Assembly: GCF_947499265.1 (NCBI RefSeq)
Contig: NZ_CANMNK010000016.1
Location: 1-43,669, forward strand
Direction: 5' to 3'
From: an uncultured Roseobacter sp.
GTDB lineage: Bacteria > Pseudomonadota > Alphaproteobacteria > Rhodobacterales > Rhodobacteraceae
DNA: 43,669 bases
Below are positions 1-8,261 of the stretch, piece by piece. The notes beneath the pieces are model-generated. The model ran no database searches and was not told where the DNA came from. It saw nothing but the letters and a program-made list of their open reading frames with translations. Within the stretch, counting starts at the first letter, position 1, and every line of letters starts with the position of its first letter. Both the position numbers and the translations under genes were made by a program.

Positions 1-75
1 CCCCTCAAGGTTCACCTCCATCACCTGCAAAGGCTCCCCCGCAGCAACCGCAACCGCAGCTCGCGTTCTCATCAT
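1..75 (-). CDS. Class III alcohol dehydrogenase / S-(hydroxymethyl)glutathione dehydrogenase (5' end only)
   Basis: Only the first 25 codons lie in the window; the gene runs off the left edge. The minus strand reads MMRTRAAVAVAAGEPLQVME, the characteristic N-terminus of glutathione-dependent formaldehyde dehydrogenase (AdhC/FlhA/GfaD type). The family oxidises S-hydroxymethylglutathione to S-formylglutathione with NAD+, using two zinc ions, in the cytoplasm. A strong ribosome binding site (GGAGG, plus-strand 84-88) sits 8 nt from the ATG at 75; the second ATG at 72 is an alternative start. The neighbours (PQQ and quinoprotein accessory genes) suggest that it removes formaldehyde made by a quinoprotein methanol dehydrogenase encoded further left. 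The product is recognised from the N-terminus alone. Confidence 0.8.
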   Translation of the reverse strand, partial: MMRTRAAVAVAAGEPLQVMEVNLEG

Positions 76-91
76 AAAATATTCCTCCTAG

Positions 92-118
92 GACCACTGG
101 CTCTTTTGGGGTGTGGTC
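92..118. promoter_or_regulatory. Inverted repeat in the divergent promoter region between the class III ADH gene and gene 242-865
   Basis: GACCAC at 92-97 is repeated as GTGGTC at 113-118, giving a perfect 6-bp inverted repeat with a 15-nt spacer. It lies in the 166-bp divergent gap just upstream of the dehydrogenase ribosome binding site. It could be an operator or a hairpin in the leader. No clear -35/-10 pair was assigned here. Confidence 0.3.
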
Positions 119-241
119 TCGTTAGAAAGGAGTAGAGCCCCGCCCAAGGCTCAGAACAATTAAGACAATGGTGGGTATTGGGTCCGGTAGACAGCCGACA
201 CATGCTTGGCGCATAGTTGATGGGCAGCATGGAGAGACCGC

Positions 242-865
242 ATGACGAAACTCAAAACCCTTGCAATCTTGGCTGCTCTGACGGGTTTGGCGCTGCCAGC
301 ACAGGCGGCTGACTTCTCGGACCCCACATGGCCCTGTGTGCAACGCAAGGTGGAAACACTATCCCTAGGGCTGATGTGGCCCAATCCGGTTGATCCCGAT
401 GCCGAACCCGCCAGTGATGCGCTGCGCGCCGATATCGCGGATCTGGCCGGATACCTGTCCCTGCGCCGGGTTGAGCTGGACAGCCTGCAACCCCGTATCG
501 ATACATTTGCCGAAACATACAATGGGGATGCCGAAGCGCTTGGGATGGTCTTTGCCAGCGTTTTCGACACGCTTTCCAAACGCCGGACGCGAATCATCAC
601 GGGTATTGGAGATTTCTCCCTCAGCCAGATCGCCTTGGCGGACAAGATCGATCTGGCCCGCGCGGAAATGGACACCATTCTCGCCAATTCGGAGCCGGAT
701 TTTGATCGCGTGGACCTGCTGGAGGAACAGCTCGACTGGGATCAGGTGATCTACACCGACCGGCAGCGCAACATCAGCTATCTTTGTGAAACGCCAACCC
801 TGCTGGAGCGGCGGTTGTTCAGCATCGCCCAGATGCTGCAGCAAGCGGTTCAGGATCAGGGGTAG
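242..865 (+). CDS. Exported protein of unknown function in a quinoprotein neighbourhood
   Basis: The 207-residue product begins with a clear Sec signal peptide: MTKLK, a hydrophobic run, then LPAQAA as the likely cleavage site near residue 22. The mature part looks mostly helical, contains two Cys (one near the new N-terminus in WPCVQRK, one in SYLCETP) that could form a disulfide, and has no motif I recognise. The start at 242 is supported by GGAGA at 231-235, 6 nt upstream. The gene is divergent from the formaldehyde dehydrogenase and convergent with the metallohydrolase gene 6 bp away. Its setting suggests a periplasmic role linked to quinoprotein metabolism, but this is context only. Confidence 0.75.
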   Translation: MTKLKTLAILAALTGLALPAQAADFSDPTWPCVQRKVETLSLGLMWPNPVDPDAEPASDALRADIADLAGYLSLRRVELDSLQPRIDTFAETYNGDAEALGMVFASVFDTLSKRRTRIITGIGDFSLSQIALADKIDLARAEMDTILANSEPDFDRVDLLEEQLDWDQVIYTDRQRNISYLCETPTLLERRLFSIAQMLQQAVQDQG

Positions 866-871
866 CCGCCG

Positions 872-1915
872 CTATTCCCACTCCAGCTCGGTGAAAGCGA
901 CCGTGGCATTGCGCGGGTTATAGGCGTCAAAGAGCTGCCAATGCGGCGCTTCGCTTTTGGCAATCACCTCCACGGCCTCCCCCAACCGTTGGCCCGCATC
1001 GATGGCGGCCCTTGTGTCCGTTTCGAGCACCTGAAGATAGCGCGACATGTCCTGCACCCCCTCCGGCCAGTCCAGTGCCGGGCCGCCATGCCCAGGCACG
1101 ACCCTTTGCACCTCCAGCGCTTCCAGCTCTGCCAGAACCCCGCGCCACCCGGTCAGCTTGCCATCGAGAGCGGGCGTGTGCCGGTGGAAAATCAGATCCC
1201 CGGCAAAGAGGGTGCCGGTCGTCGCATCCATCACCGTCACGTCGGTCCCCGTATGGGCCATCGGCCAGGCGCGCAGCTGCAGCACCCGATCCCCCAGATC
1301 GATTTCGCCCATGGTTTCAATTGCCATGTCCACGGAAACGGTCCGCGTGCCCAGCATCGCGCCGACACCGACAAGACGGTTGAGGCTTTCCAGATAGTTC
1401 GCCTGACGGTCTGACAGCGCGCGCGACAGATTGGCATGCCCGACGATTTCAGCCCCGACTTCGGCAAAGGGTCCTGCGCCCAGGGCGTGATCAGGATGCA
1501 TATGGGTGATGATCGCGTGGGTGACGGGTTTGTCCGTCTGCGCTCGGATCGCGCGCCAGAGCGCCTCACCCATCCAGCGCGCCGAACCAGTGTCGATGAC
1601 CGCAACGCCAGTCTCGCCAATCACGAACCCGAGGTTTGTGATATCGCCCAGATTGATTGCATCCGGTTCTTCGATCGCGCCCATGTGCACAAAAACACCG
1701 GGGGCAACCTCGGTAACGGCCAGCGCAGAGCCAACCGGTTCGCAGCGCGGCGCGCCCTGCTGCTGCACATCCTTAAAGACATCCAGATCGGGGGTTTTGG
1801 CCGCCAATGCAGCGATGCAAGCGGCCTGCGTTTGCGCTTCATATCCGGGCAAAAGGTGGTCGCGGCAGGGCCCTTCCGTCAGGCTCACGCAGAGGGCAAT
1901 CACGGCTTCGAACAT
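872..1915 (-). CDS. MBL-fold zinc metallohydrolase, quinoprotein relay system type
   Basis: The 347-residue protein has the metallo-beta-lactamase signature THMHPDHALG (HxHxDH), a later HTGTDV histidine, GDLIFH and a C-terminal VPGHGG motif, so the zinc-binding fold looks complete. A signal peptide (MFEAVIALCVSLTEG) and an N-terminal Cys-containing segment of about 60 residues precede it. This architecture matches the family annotated as quinoprotein relay system zinc metallohydrolase, which co-occurs with SoxYZ-like carriers and PQQ dehydrogenases; the substrate is unknown. The start at 1915 is preferred over the upstream in-frame start because AAGGAA precedes it and a signal peptide follows. 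It is divergent from the SoxYZ-like gene, sharing a 124-bp promoter region. Confidence 0.85.
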   Translation of the reverse strand: MFEAVIALCVSLTEGPCRDHLLPGYEAQTQAACIAALAAKTPDLDVFKDVQQQGAPRCEPVGSALAVTEVAPGVFVHMGAIEEPDAINLGDITNLGFVIGETGVAVIDTGSARWMGEALWRAIRAQTDKPVTHAIITHMHPDHALGAGPFAEVGAEIVGHANLSRALSDRQANYLESLNRLVGVGAMLGTRTVSVDMAIETMGEIDLGDRVLQLRAWPMAHTGTDVTVMDATTGTLFAGDLIFHRHTPALDGKLTGWRGVLAELEALEVQRVVPGHGGPALDWPEGVQDMSRYLQVLETDTRAAIDAGQRLGEAVEVIAKSEAPHWQLFDAYNPRNATVAFTELEWE

Positions 1916-2039
1916 GGCAGTTCCTTTCGGCGGCACCATTCCACACGAAAACGTGAGGTCCAATCAGCCTTAGGTATATGTGTCTTTTTGCCTGTAATTG
2001 TGGCATAACGTCGCAAATTCCGTGCAGGAGGAGACAGGC
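1916..2039. promoter_or_regulatory. Divergent promoter region between the metallohydrolase and SoxYZ-like genes
   Basis: This 124-bp gap holds the promoters for both genes. Visible elements are a small perfect palindrome CACG-aaaa-CGTG at 1944-1955, the string TTAGGTATATGTG at 1970-1982, and the AGGAGG ribosome binding site at 2026-2031 for the plus-strand gene. A string close to the second element occurs upstream of the small gene at 40443. No operator protein can be named. Confidence 0.45.
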
Positions 2040-2852
2040 ATGGCTATGAGATTTGTGCACGCCGCAGCCCTTGCGGCGCTGATTGCGGGGCCCGCCTGGG
2101 CGGCGGATTCCGTGAAAAATCCGCTGACCGAAAGCGAGACCTGGAACGATCTGCGCGGCGACGTGATCGGCGAGGCCGAGATCGCCTCTGCCGAGGGGCT
2201 ACTGTCGATTGAAGCACCCTACCGCGCCCATGATGCCGCCACCGTTCCCGTGGTTCTCAAGCAGACCGACCCCTCCAAGAGCATCACCGCCGCCACCGTG
2301 GTGGTAGATGAAAACCCCGCGCCGGTTGCCGCCGTCTTCGGGTTTTCCCCGGCCATGGGCGTACTGGATTTCGAATTGCGCGTGCGGGTGAACCAGTATT
2401 CCAACGTCCGTGTCATTGCCGAAACGCCGGACGGGTTCCACATGACGGGGCGCTATGTAAAAGCGTCGGGCGGCTGTTCCGCCCCGGCCACCAAGGATCC
2501 GGAAGTGGCGCTGGCCAGCATGGGCAAGATGAAACTGCGCAGCTTTGACGAGGGCGCCTTGGTCTCAACCCCGCGGCGCGAAGCCCAGATCATGATCCGC
2601 CATCCGAATTACTCCGGGCTGCAGCGCGATCAGATCACGCAGCTGTTCATTCCGGCGCATTTCATCGACCACCTTGAGGTCTGGCAGGGCGATGAACTGC
2701 TCTTTACCATGGACGGGGGCATTTCAATCTCGGAAAATCCGGTGTTCCGCTTTGGCTATAACGATAACGGATCAACGTCGCTGACGGTCAAGGCGACCGA
2801 TACGGATGGCAACAGCTTTGAGAGCGAGCTGCCGAAATCCGTCAGCGGATAA
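2040..2852 (+). CDS. Quinoprotein dehydrogenase-associated SoxYZ-like carrier protein (fused)
   Basis: The 270-residue periplasmic protein has a Sec signal peptide ending in GPAWAA. Its N-terminal half is SoxY-like and ends with GGCSAP, whose Cys (about residue 146) corresponds to the swinging-arm cysteine that carries the substrate in SoxY. The C-terminal half (about 165-270) is SoxZ-like: IRHPNYSGLQRDQ, then an immunoglobulin-like sandwich ending in VKATDTDGNSFES. In thiosulfate oxidation SoxY and SoxZ are separate; this fused form is known as a partner of quinoprotein dehydrogenases, and its cargo is undefined. The start at 2040 is fixed by AGGAGG 8 nt upstream. The divergent metallohydrolase is the expected partner of this carrier. 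Confidence 0.88.
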   Translation: MAMRFVHAAALAALIAGPAWAADSVKNPLTESETWNDLRGDVIGEAEIASAEGLLSIEAPYRAHDAATVPVVLKQTDPSKSITAATVVVDENPAPVAAVFGFSPAMGVLDFELRVRVNQYSNVRVIAETPDGFHMTGRYVKASGGCSAPATKDPEVALASMGKMKLRSFDEGALVSTPRREAQIMIRHPNYSGLQRDQITQLFIPAHFIDHLEVWQGDELLFTMDGGISISENPVFRFGYNDNGSTSLTVKATDTDGNSFESELPKSVSG

Positions 2853-2871
2853 AAGACGATCAGAACCAATG

Positions 2872-2906
2872 CAAAAGCGCTGCCGGAAATGCTCCCGCAG
2901 CGCTTT
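2872..2906. terminator. Bidirectional intrinsic terminator between convergent genes
   Basis: A perfect 11-bp stem pairs AAAAGCGCTGC (2872-2882) with GCAGCGCTTTT (2896-2906) around a 13-nt loop; the T-run continues to 2908. The A-run on one side and the T-run on the other make it usable from both strands. It lies 20 bp after the SoxYZ-like stop and just beyond the stop of the minus-strand gene ending at 2916. Confidence 0.85.
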
Positions 2907-2915
2907 TTTACGTAA

Positions 2916-3269
2916 TCAGAAACAGATGATTTCAGCCTCAGCCTGCGCACGCCGCAGATCAGCCACCAGGTTCTCGGCCATCGCTGCACTTTGGAAAAAC
3001 GACATGCGCTCACCCCCGACCCGCCGCATCGACAGGACGGTTTCAGCCTCCAGATACTGCTCATAGGGCAGGATCGACGCGATCTCGTCAATGGAACAGG
3101 CGCAGCGGTCCAGCATTTCGCGGGTCTGCCCGTTGGTGACCATACAGGCGAACACATAGTCGGCCCGCGCCGCCGTGGGGTAGTCGTTCAACTGCTCGGC
3201 AACCGATTGCGCCGACACGATACCGGGCACCGCCAGCAGAACGCTCAGAGCAACCGCAAGCCGTTTCAT
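2916..3269 (-). CDS. Small exported protein of unknown function, last gene of the FIST/kinase operon
   Basis: The 117-residue product has a Sec signal peptide (MKRLAVALSVLLAVPGIVSAQ). The mature part holds four Cys: one in VFACMVTNG, two in DRCACSIDEIA, and a terminal IICF. The spacing suggests disulfides or metal or heme-edge binding, but there is no CxxCH. The start overlaps the stop of the upstream gene as ATGA, so the two are translationally coupled. I do not recognise the family. Its place behind a sensory operon and beside quinoprotein accessory genes suggests a periplasmic helper role. Confidence 0.75.
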   Translation of the reverse strand: MKRLAVALSVLLAVPGIVSAQSVAEQLNDYPTAARADYVFACMVTNGQTREMLDRCACSIDEIASILPYEQYLEAETVLSMRRVGGERMSFFQSAAMAENLVADLRRAQAEAEIICF

Positions 3270-3925
3270 GGCGCACCGTCGAGCCGGTGAAAGGACAATT
3301 CGGACCGGTAGACCTGCCCTGCAGAGGCCTCGGCCACCAGGCTCATATACCAGCCCGGCACTTCCTCGGACATGGTCACGCGCAACTCCAGATCGCCGAA
3401 CCCCTGCATCTTGTCATGGTTGGGATCACCGGCAAATGGATACATGCGGATGGTCTGGGTGGTCACGGTCTTGCCCTCCACCACGGCCTCACCCTGCACG
3501 ATGTCCGAGGCCTGCACCAAGGCGTCCTTGACCCGGTTGCGGATATAAAACGGGCTGCCACCCGCACTCTCGGCCATATCCCGCACAACCGTTTCATAGA
3601 AATACATGATCATCGGATTGCCAACACTCGCGGGGAAACTGCCCAGGGCGCGGTGCTTGCCATCCTGCCGGAATTCCAGCAGCGCCAGCGCCGCCTCCCC
3701 CTCGCGGAAACTCAAGGCAACATCGCCCGTGTCTCGCGTGGCCGTATCCGGTTTCAGCGCATTGCTGACCTCGCGTCGGTAGACCAGTTCGGCACCGCGA
3801 TCGATCTGATCCAGCGTGCCGTTCTTGAACAGCATGTCATATGTCTTGTCGCCTGCCAGCGGCGCGGCCATCGCCACACCAGCGCAGAATACTGCCACCA
3901 GTCCAAGGGCTGAAAATCTGATCAT
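3266..3925 (-). CDS. Exported protein of unknown function (likely beta-rich)
   Basis: The 219-residue protein starts with a signal peptide (MIRFSALGLVAVFCAGVAMA) and is then rich in alternating polar and hydrophobic residues: VALSFREGEAALALLEFRQD, TQTIRMYPF, LELRVTMSEEVPGWYMSLV. This suggests a beta-sandwich or lipocalin-like periplasmic domain. A GGAGG ribosome binding site 8 nt upstream supports the start. It lies 46 bp after the hybrid kinase gene on the same strand and overlaps the next gene by 4 bp, so it is probably co-transcribed with the kinase. The sequence shows no catalytic motif. Confidence 0.75.
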   Translation of the reverse strand: MIRFSALGLVAVFCAGVAMAAPLAGDKTYDMLFKNGTLDQIDRGAELVYRREVSNALKPDTATRDTGDVALSFREGEAALALLEFRQDGKHRALGSFPASVGNPMIMYFYETVVRDMAESAGGSPFYIRNRVKDALVQASDIVQGEAVVEGKTVTTQTIRMYPFAGDPNHDKMQGFGDLELRVTMSEEVPGWYMSLVAEASAGQVYRSELSFHRLDGAP

Positions 3926-3971
3926 TATGGCGTCCTCCCGGGCTTGAGTGTGCGGGCACGGCCCATGGCTG

Positions 3972-6200
3972 TCACCTCCGACTTTTGTCTGTGTCCGCCG
4001 CCTCTGAATGACCGCGAATTTTCCAATCGATCAGTGGCCGCAGCCGTGACAGCTCCGCCGGTTTGGTCAGCACGGACATATCGTTCTGCAGGCCCAGCCG
4101 CCGCACAGTCTCGCTGCGATCCGCGGTGATCAGGATCGCGGGCACCTGGGCGCCGGTGGCCGCACGAATGTCCTGTGTCGCCTGAACGCCGGTGTCCGTG
4201 CCATCCAGCTGATAATCCGCCAGAATGATATCGGGCGGCATGCCCAGATCGGTGATATGCGCCAGTGCCTCTTTGGTCGACCGCGCGGGCAACACGCTGG
4301 CCCCGCGCAGCTCCAGCCATTGCGTTGCGCCATAAAGCACATCGGCATCGTTCTCGATCACCATGACGATGTATTCCAGCGTGCCGTCGAAGGTGTCCTC
4401 GACCGGACCCTGCGGTACCGGCTGCGCCGTCTCAGGATCGACAACATCCATCTCGATGCTGAAAACCGATCCGCGGCCGGGCTTCGAGCGCACCGCCAGC
4501 GCGTGATCCAGCAGGCGGCAGGCGCGGTCCACCACCGACAGCCCCAGCCCCACACCCGACCCGATGGGCACATTCTCCGCCCGCGTGAATTCGTCGAAAA
4601 TCCGCAGCTGATCCCTGGCCGAGATGCCAATGCCGGTGTCCCAGACCTCCAGCACAACCTTGGCGCCCTTGCGGCGACACCCCAGCAGAACGCGCCCCCC
4701 GGGATCGGTATATTGGATCGCATTGACCACCAGGTTCTGGATCGACCGCAGCAAATAGACCGGGTCGGAATGCACCACCAGGGTGCAGGGCACCACGTCG
4801 AGCCGCACGGATTTCTGCGCCGCCAACAGGCTCTGATCCGCCCTGACCCCTTCCATCAGCCCTTGAAGGCTGACATCAGTGGCCGAAACCGTGTCCGGAT
4901 CCGCGCTTTCCAGACGCGAGATATCCAGCAACGAATGCAGCAGATATTCAGCGGAGGCAAAGGCCCCTTCCAACCGATCGACCATCGGGCTGAAGCGCGT
5001 CTCGCGGGTGGTTTCCTGCAGCGAGGAGATCAGCAGTTTCGCAGCATTGATCGGCTGCAACAGATCGTGGCTGGCCGCCGCCAGAAACCGGGTCTTAGAG
5101 GACACCGCCGCCTCGGCGCGTTCCTTGGCCACCCGCAATTCTTCTTCGACGCGCGCCTTTTCCTCATATTGCTCGGTCAGGCTGGCGTTGGCGCGTGTCA
5201 GCTCCGCGGTGCGCTCCATCACCCGGTTTTCCAGCACTTCCGTGGACCGGGTTTCCAGTGTGACGTCTTTCAGTTCGACCAGAAACCCACCGTCCGGCAG
5301 CACGTTGGCCTGCACATCCAGCACCCGGTCGGCACCATGGGACACCCGGGTGGTGAGCGAGCCTTTCTTCTTGAGTTCCTCACGCCAGGCATCAACCCGC
5401 AGCGGTGCATCCTCGGTGATCAGGGCCCGGGCGCGCATGAAATCCAGCAATTCCTGCAAGGGTGTGCCCGGTTGCAAAACCGTCAGTGGCACGCCAAGGA
5501 TATCGCGAAACCGCCCGTTTTGCATCATGACTTCGCCAGCAGCAGAGAAGGTGCAAACCCCTGCGGTCATGTTCTGGAACACCGCCTGCAGGTAGTCCGC
5601 CTGCCGGTCGATCAGATGCTCTTTTTCCCGCCGGTTGTGCCGCACCAACGCGGTGATCTCGGTCAGCAGCAGCACCGTGTTTTCCGGCGAGGTCTGCTGC
5701 GCGCTCATCTGATACCAGCGGTCCCGCGCCACCTCCGCGACCAGCGACACCACGGATCCCGCGTGCTGACCGCTCTCCAGCGCGCGCCTTAGATTGGGCA
5801 ATGTGCGATCGGTGGACACCAGATAATCGCTGCCCGCCATCAGGTCGAAACATTCCGCCAGCGTCAGCCCCGGCACGATTTTTTCCGAAATATCCGGCAG
5901 CAGGCCTTTGAAAAGGTCGTTACAGATGTTCAGCGCGCCATCGGAAAAAAGCGCCAGCCCCTCCTCCATCGACGCCAGGGCTTCGGCGAGCGTTTTGCGG
6001 GTCCGTTCCCGTTCATAGCGCGCGCTCTCCAGCTCCAGTGTCTGGGCCGCCACCTTTTGCTGCAGATCAATGGCGGATTGAAAGGCGCGGTAGGCCGAGG
6101 GCCCCACATCCTTTTGACGGCTGGCCCGGCGGATCAGCGCATTGATGATCTTGGCCTGCTTTTCGACCTGCACCTGGGGCGGGTCGTTCGGGTCGATCAT
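3972..6200 (-). CDS. Hybrid sensor histidine kinase, NahK/ErcS'-like, with PAS and C-terminal receiver domains
   Basis: The 742-residue kinase has no membrane segment, so it is cytoplasmic. In order: an N-terminal coiled-coil helix (about 10-70), PAS-like regions (about 75-190 and 200-320), a coiled coil (320-370), the dimerisation/phosphoacceptor helix with ASHDLLQP (His about 378), an N-box (VVNAIQYTD, about 498), G-boxes (DTGIGI, GSGVGLGLSV), then a receiver domain (about 615-730) with ILADYQLDG around the phosphoacceptor Asp. The ASHDLLQP H-box is that of Pseudomonas NahK/ErcS'. The start at 6200 is chosen because the sensor gene ends 2 bp earlier; upstream in-frame starts would overlap it. 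It probably signals to the NarL-type regulator at 7372-8085. Confidence 0.88.
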   Translation of the reverse strand: MIDPNDPPQVQVEKQAKIINALIRRASRQKDVGPSAYRAFQSAIDLQQKVAAQTLELESARYERERTRKTLAEALASMEEGLALFSDGALNICNDLFKGLLPDISEKIVPGLTLAECFDLMAGSDYLVSTDRTLPNLRRALESGQHAGSVVSLVAEVARDRWYQMSAQQTSPENTVLLLTEITALVRHNRREKEHLIDRQADYLQAVFQNMTAGVCTFSAAGEVMMQNGRFRDILGVPLTVLQPGTPLQELLDFMRARALITEDAPLRVDAWREELKKKGSLTTRVSHGADRVLDVQANVLPDGGFLVELKDVTLETRSTEVLENRVMERTAELTRANASLTEQYEEKARVEEELRVAKERAEAAVSSKTRFLAAASHDLLQPINAAKLLISSLQETTRETRFSPMVDRLEGAFASAEYLLHSLLDISRLESADPDTVSATDVSLQGLMEGVRADQSLLAAQKSVRLDVVPCTLVVHSDPVYLLRSIQNLVVNAIQYTDPGGRVLLGCRRKGAKVVLEVWDTGIGISARDQLRIFDEFTRAENVPIGSGVGLGLSVVDRACRLLDHALAVRSKPGRGSVFSIEMDVVDPETAQPVPQGPVEDTFDGTLEYIVMVIENDADVLYGATQWLELRGASVLPARSTKEALAHITDLGMPPDIILADYQLDGTDTGVQATQDIRAATGAQVPAILITADRSETVRRLGLQNDMSVLTKPAELSRLRPLIDWKIRGHSEAADTDKSRR

Positions 6201-6202
6201 GC

Positions 6203-7360
6203 TCAAAAGAACTTCCTTTGATCCGGTCCAAAGAAGGCCACCCCGACAAGGGTCTGGTTCATGTGCACGCCGCAATGCTGCTCGCCGTAGGTGTTGAAGC
6301 CAAAGACCCGCGCCGCCCCCAACACGTCCGAGACCGCGCGGCCCAGTTGTTTCTGTTCGATCTCAAGCTTGCGCAATACGCAGTCGAACCCGAGGATGAA
6401 ATCCGGGTTACGGCCCTTGTCGTCCCTGATGTTCAGCCCGGTTTGCAGCGTTTCGATGATCTCCTGCCCCTGCCCAAGCGTCATAATCAACCCATCATCG
6501 ATCGCGGCGAGAAAGGACAGTGCGCCGTCTGCATCCGCATCCGAAATGGCCCGCACGTAGTGGCTGTCCTTATATTCGATCAGCATCGGGTTTTCGGCAA
6601 AGATCTGCGGTGAAAGATCCTCCACCGCGCAGCCCACCAGCCGCGCGTATTCGGCAGCGGCTGGCGCACCGTTGATCTCGAATACCTTGCGTTCCTCGGG
6701 ATCGGCATCGGTGATGATGATCTGGCTGTCAGCAGGCAGAAAGTGGTCAAACCCCACGCCCTGGAAGGGCAAGTCCGTTTCCAGCAGGAGCAGAAGCGCC
6801 GCATTGTGGTGGGTCTTGCCCTTGTGCAAAACATAGGTCTGTTCAAACCGCAGCCCGTCGCCCGCAGAGCCGCCAAAAACCGGCAGATCCCCCAGCACAG
6901 TTTCAAGTGTCGAGATCAGAACGTCTTCCTGTTTCGACAGACCATCTGTAAAGATCAGGCCCAGCCGATGCCAGCCCGCCGTGTGCTGAAACTTCTGCTC
7001 ATGCCGTTGTGCCGCAGTTGCGATTGTGGTGGTGGAGAGTGGTTTCAGCGGCTCCAACAGCACCGAAGAGCAGCGAAAATGCGTTTTCGGAAAGGCCAGC
7101 AGCAGCAGCGCGTCGGTCTCATAGCCCTCTGTGGTGATCTGACCAGCGGTGGAGCAGCCAAAGACCGGCACACCGCCGAGGTTCTCCTCCAGCGTCTCCG
7201 CAATGATGGCGCCGTCCAGATCGCCGGGCACAAAGGCGAGCACGAAACAGGTCTCGTCGCGGTCGATCTGTGTTGCCGCGTTGCGGGCCGCGGCCTCTTC
7301 ACCCACGGCACGGGAGAGCGCCACCGCGATGCAGGTTGGTTTCGCGCGCGCGTCGAGCAT
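6203..7360 (-). CDS. FIST-domain sensor protein, NosP-like
   Basis: The 385-residue soluble protein has a FIST_N domain (about 30-215; CSTAGQI, LIFTDGLS and FGGSAGDG are typical) followed by FIST_C (about 225-370; ending in GFNTYGEQHCGVHMNQT). NosP proteins of this family bind heme and sense nitric oxide, and are co-encoded with a NahK-type kinase whose activity they control; the gene directly downstream here is such a kinase. The heme ligand cannot be assigned from sequence by eye, so NO sensing is inference from family and context; other FIST proteins may sense small metabolites. It starts 11 bp after the response regulator gene and ends 2 bp before the kinase start. Confidence 0.87.
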   Translation of the reverse strand: MLDARAKPTCIAVALSRAVGEEAAARNAATQIDRDETCFVLAFVPGDLDGAIIAETLEENLGGVPVFGCSTAGQITTEGYETDALLLLAFPKTHFRCSSVLLEPLKPLSTTTIATAAQRHEQKFQHTAGWHRLGLIFTDGLSKQEDVLISTLETVLGDLPVFGGSAGDGLRFEQTYVLHKGKTHHNAALLLLLETDLPFQGVGFDHFLPADSQIIITDADPEERKVFEINGAPAAAEYARLVGCAVEDLSPQIFAENPMLIEYKDSHYVRAISDADADGALSFLAAIDDGLIMTLGQGQEIIETLQTGLNIRDDKGRNPDFILGFDCVLRKLEIEQKQLGRAVSDVLGAARVFGFNTYGEQHCGVHMNQTLVGVAFFGPDQRKFF

Positions 7361-7371
7361 GCCGCGCCCTC

Positions 7372-8085
7372 CTAATGCTTGAGGAACGCGCGCGCTTCCG
7401 GTTCCGCCGCCCGTTGCGCGGCCATGGCCCCCTCGACCATCACCACGGCCTGGGTGCGATTGCTCACCCCGAGGCGCCGCAACAAGGCGGTGATATGCGC
7501 CTTCACGGTCGCTTCGGCCAGTGACAGCTCATAGGCGATCTGCTTGTTGGGTTTCCCGCAACAGATCAGCTTCATGATGCGTTGCTGCTGCGGTGTCAGA
7601 TCGGCCAGCTTGGGGTGGTCGAATTCCACAGCCTGCGCATCGCAGTTGCCCGGCGTCTGGTATTCCTTGGGCACATAGGTCCGGCCATTGGTGATCTCGG
7701 CCAGCACCGATCGCAGCGCCCGGGCAGAGGTATCCTTGGGCAAGAACCCGCAGGCCCCCTCCTTCAGCAGCGATTGCACAAGGTCAAAGGACGCCAGCGA
7801 CGAGATGACCAGGATCTTTGCATCCGGCAACTGCTGGCGCAGGCTGACAAACCCCGAAATCCCGATCACATCCGGCAGCTTCAGGTCGAACATCACCAAT
7901 TCCGGATCGAACCCGGTTTTGGCTTCGGCCAGGGCATCGCTCAGATTGCTGGCCTTGCGAATATCGCACTCGGCAAAAACCAGCTCCAGAGCCGATTCCA
8001 AGGCGTCGTTATACAGCGGGTGATCGTCGACGATCAAAATCCTCGAAACCGAATCCTGATCAATTGGCGCACGTACGTGTTCCAT
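7372..8085 (-). CDS. LuxR/NarL-family response regulator
   Basis: The 237-residue protein has an N-terminal receiver domain (about 15-130) with acidic residues D20 and D21, the phosphoacceptor D67 in VMFDLKLPD, a conserved Ser (VISSL) and Lys (FLPKDTS). A linker follows, then a C-terminal LuxR-type helix-turn-helix (about 160-225: LTPQQQRIMKLICCGKPNKQ, then ATVKAHITALLRRLGVSNRT). It is the first gene of a five-gene operon with the FIST sensor and hybrid kinase. In Pseudomonas a similar regulator (ErbR/AgmR/ExaE) sits near nosP-nahK and controls PQQ-dependent ethanol oxidation; in Paracoccus FlhSR control methanol and formaldehyde oxidation. Control of the quinoprotein genes here is therefore a reasonable inference. 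GGAGG precedes the start. Confidence 0.9.
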   Translation of the reverse strand: MEHVRAPIDQDSVSRILIVDDHPLYNDALESALELVFAECDIRKASNLSDALAEAKTGFDPELVMFDLKLPDVIGISGFVSLRQQLPDAKILVISSLASFDLVQSLLKEGACGFLPKDTSARALRSVLAEITNGRTYVPKEYQTPGNCDAQAVEFDHPKLADLTPQQQRIMKLICCGKPNKQIAYELSLAEATVKAHITALLRRLGVSNRTQAVVMVEGAMAAQRAAEPEARAFLKH

Positions 8086-8261
8086 TAAAAAATCCTCCCG
8101 CGCATGATCGTACTCGCAAAGCTTGCATTTTCAACTGCTACCCGGTGAATCCCCCCAAATCCGGTCATATTCAGCAAACTCACGGGTTTAGAGCCCCTCT
8201 TGAGGGGCCATTTTCGCATTATGTTGCATCTTCTCTCCGTCGCAGGGGTCAGCATGCGGAA
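8086..8261. promoter_or_regulatory. Promoter region of the regulator-sensor-kinase operon with a GC-rich palindrome
   Basis: This 176-bp gap carries the promoter for the minus-strand operon beginning at 8085. GCCCCTC at 8193-8199 and GAGGGGC at 8202-8208 form a near-continuous palindrome followed on the plus strand by CCATTTT. It may be the weak terminator of the upstream moxR/bat operon (which ends at 8262) or an operator. It lacks a clean T-run on the minus strand, so the terminator reading is uncertain. Confidence 0.4.

Noticed and set aside
4257..5792. Plus-strand open frame of about 510 codons opposite the hybrid kinase
   Set aside because: It is rich in His, Arg and Gln as expected for antisense of a GC-rich gene, and the kinase motifs on the minus strand are unmistakable.
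8193..8208. GC palindrome as a definite terminator of the moxR/bat operon
   Set aside because: There is no T-run on the minus strand after the stem, so only a low-confidence regulatory note was kept.
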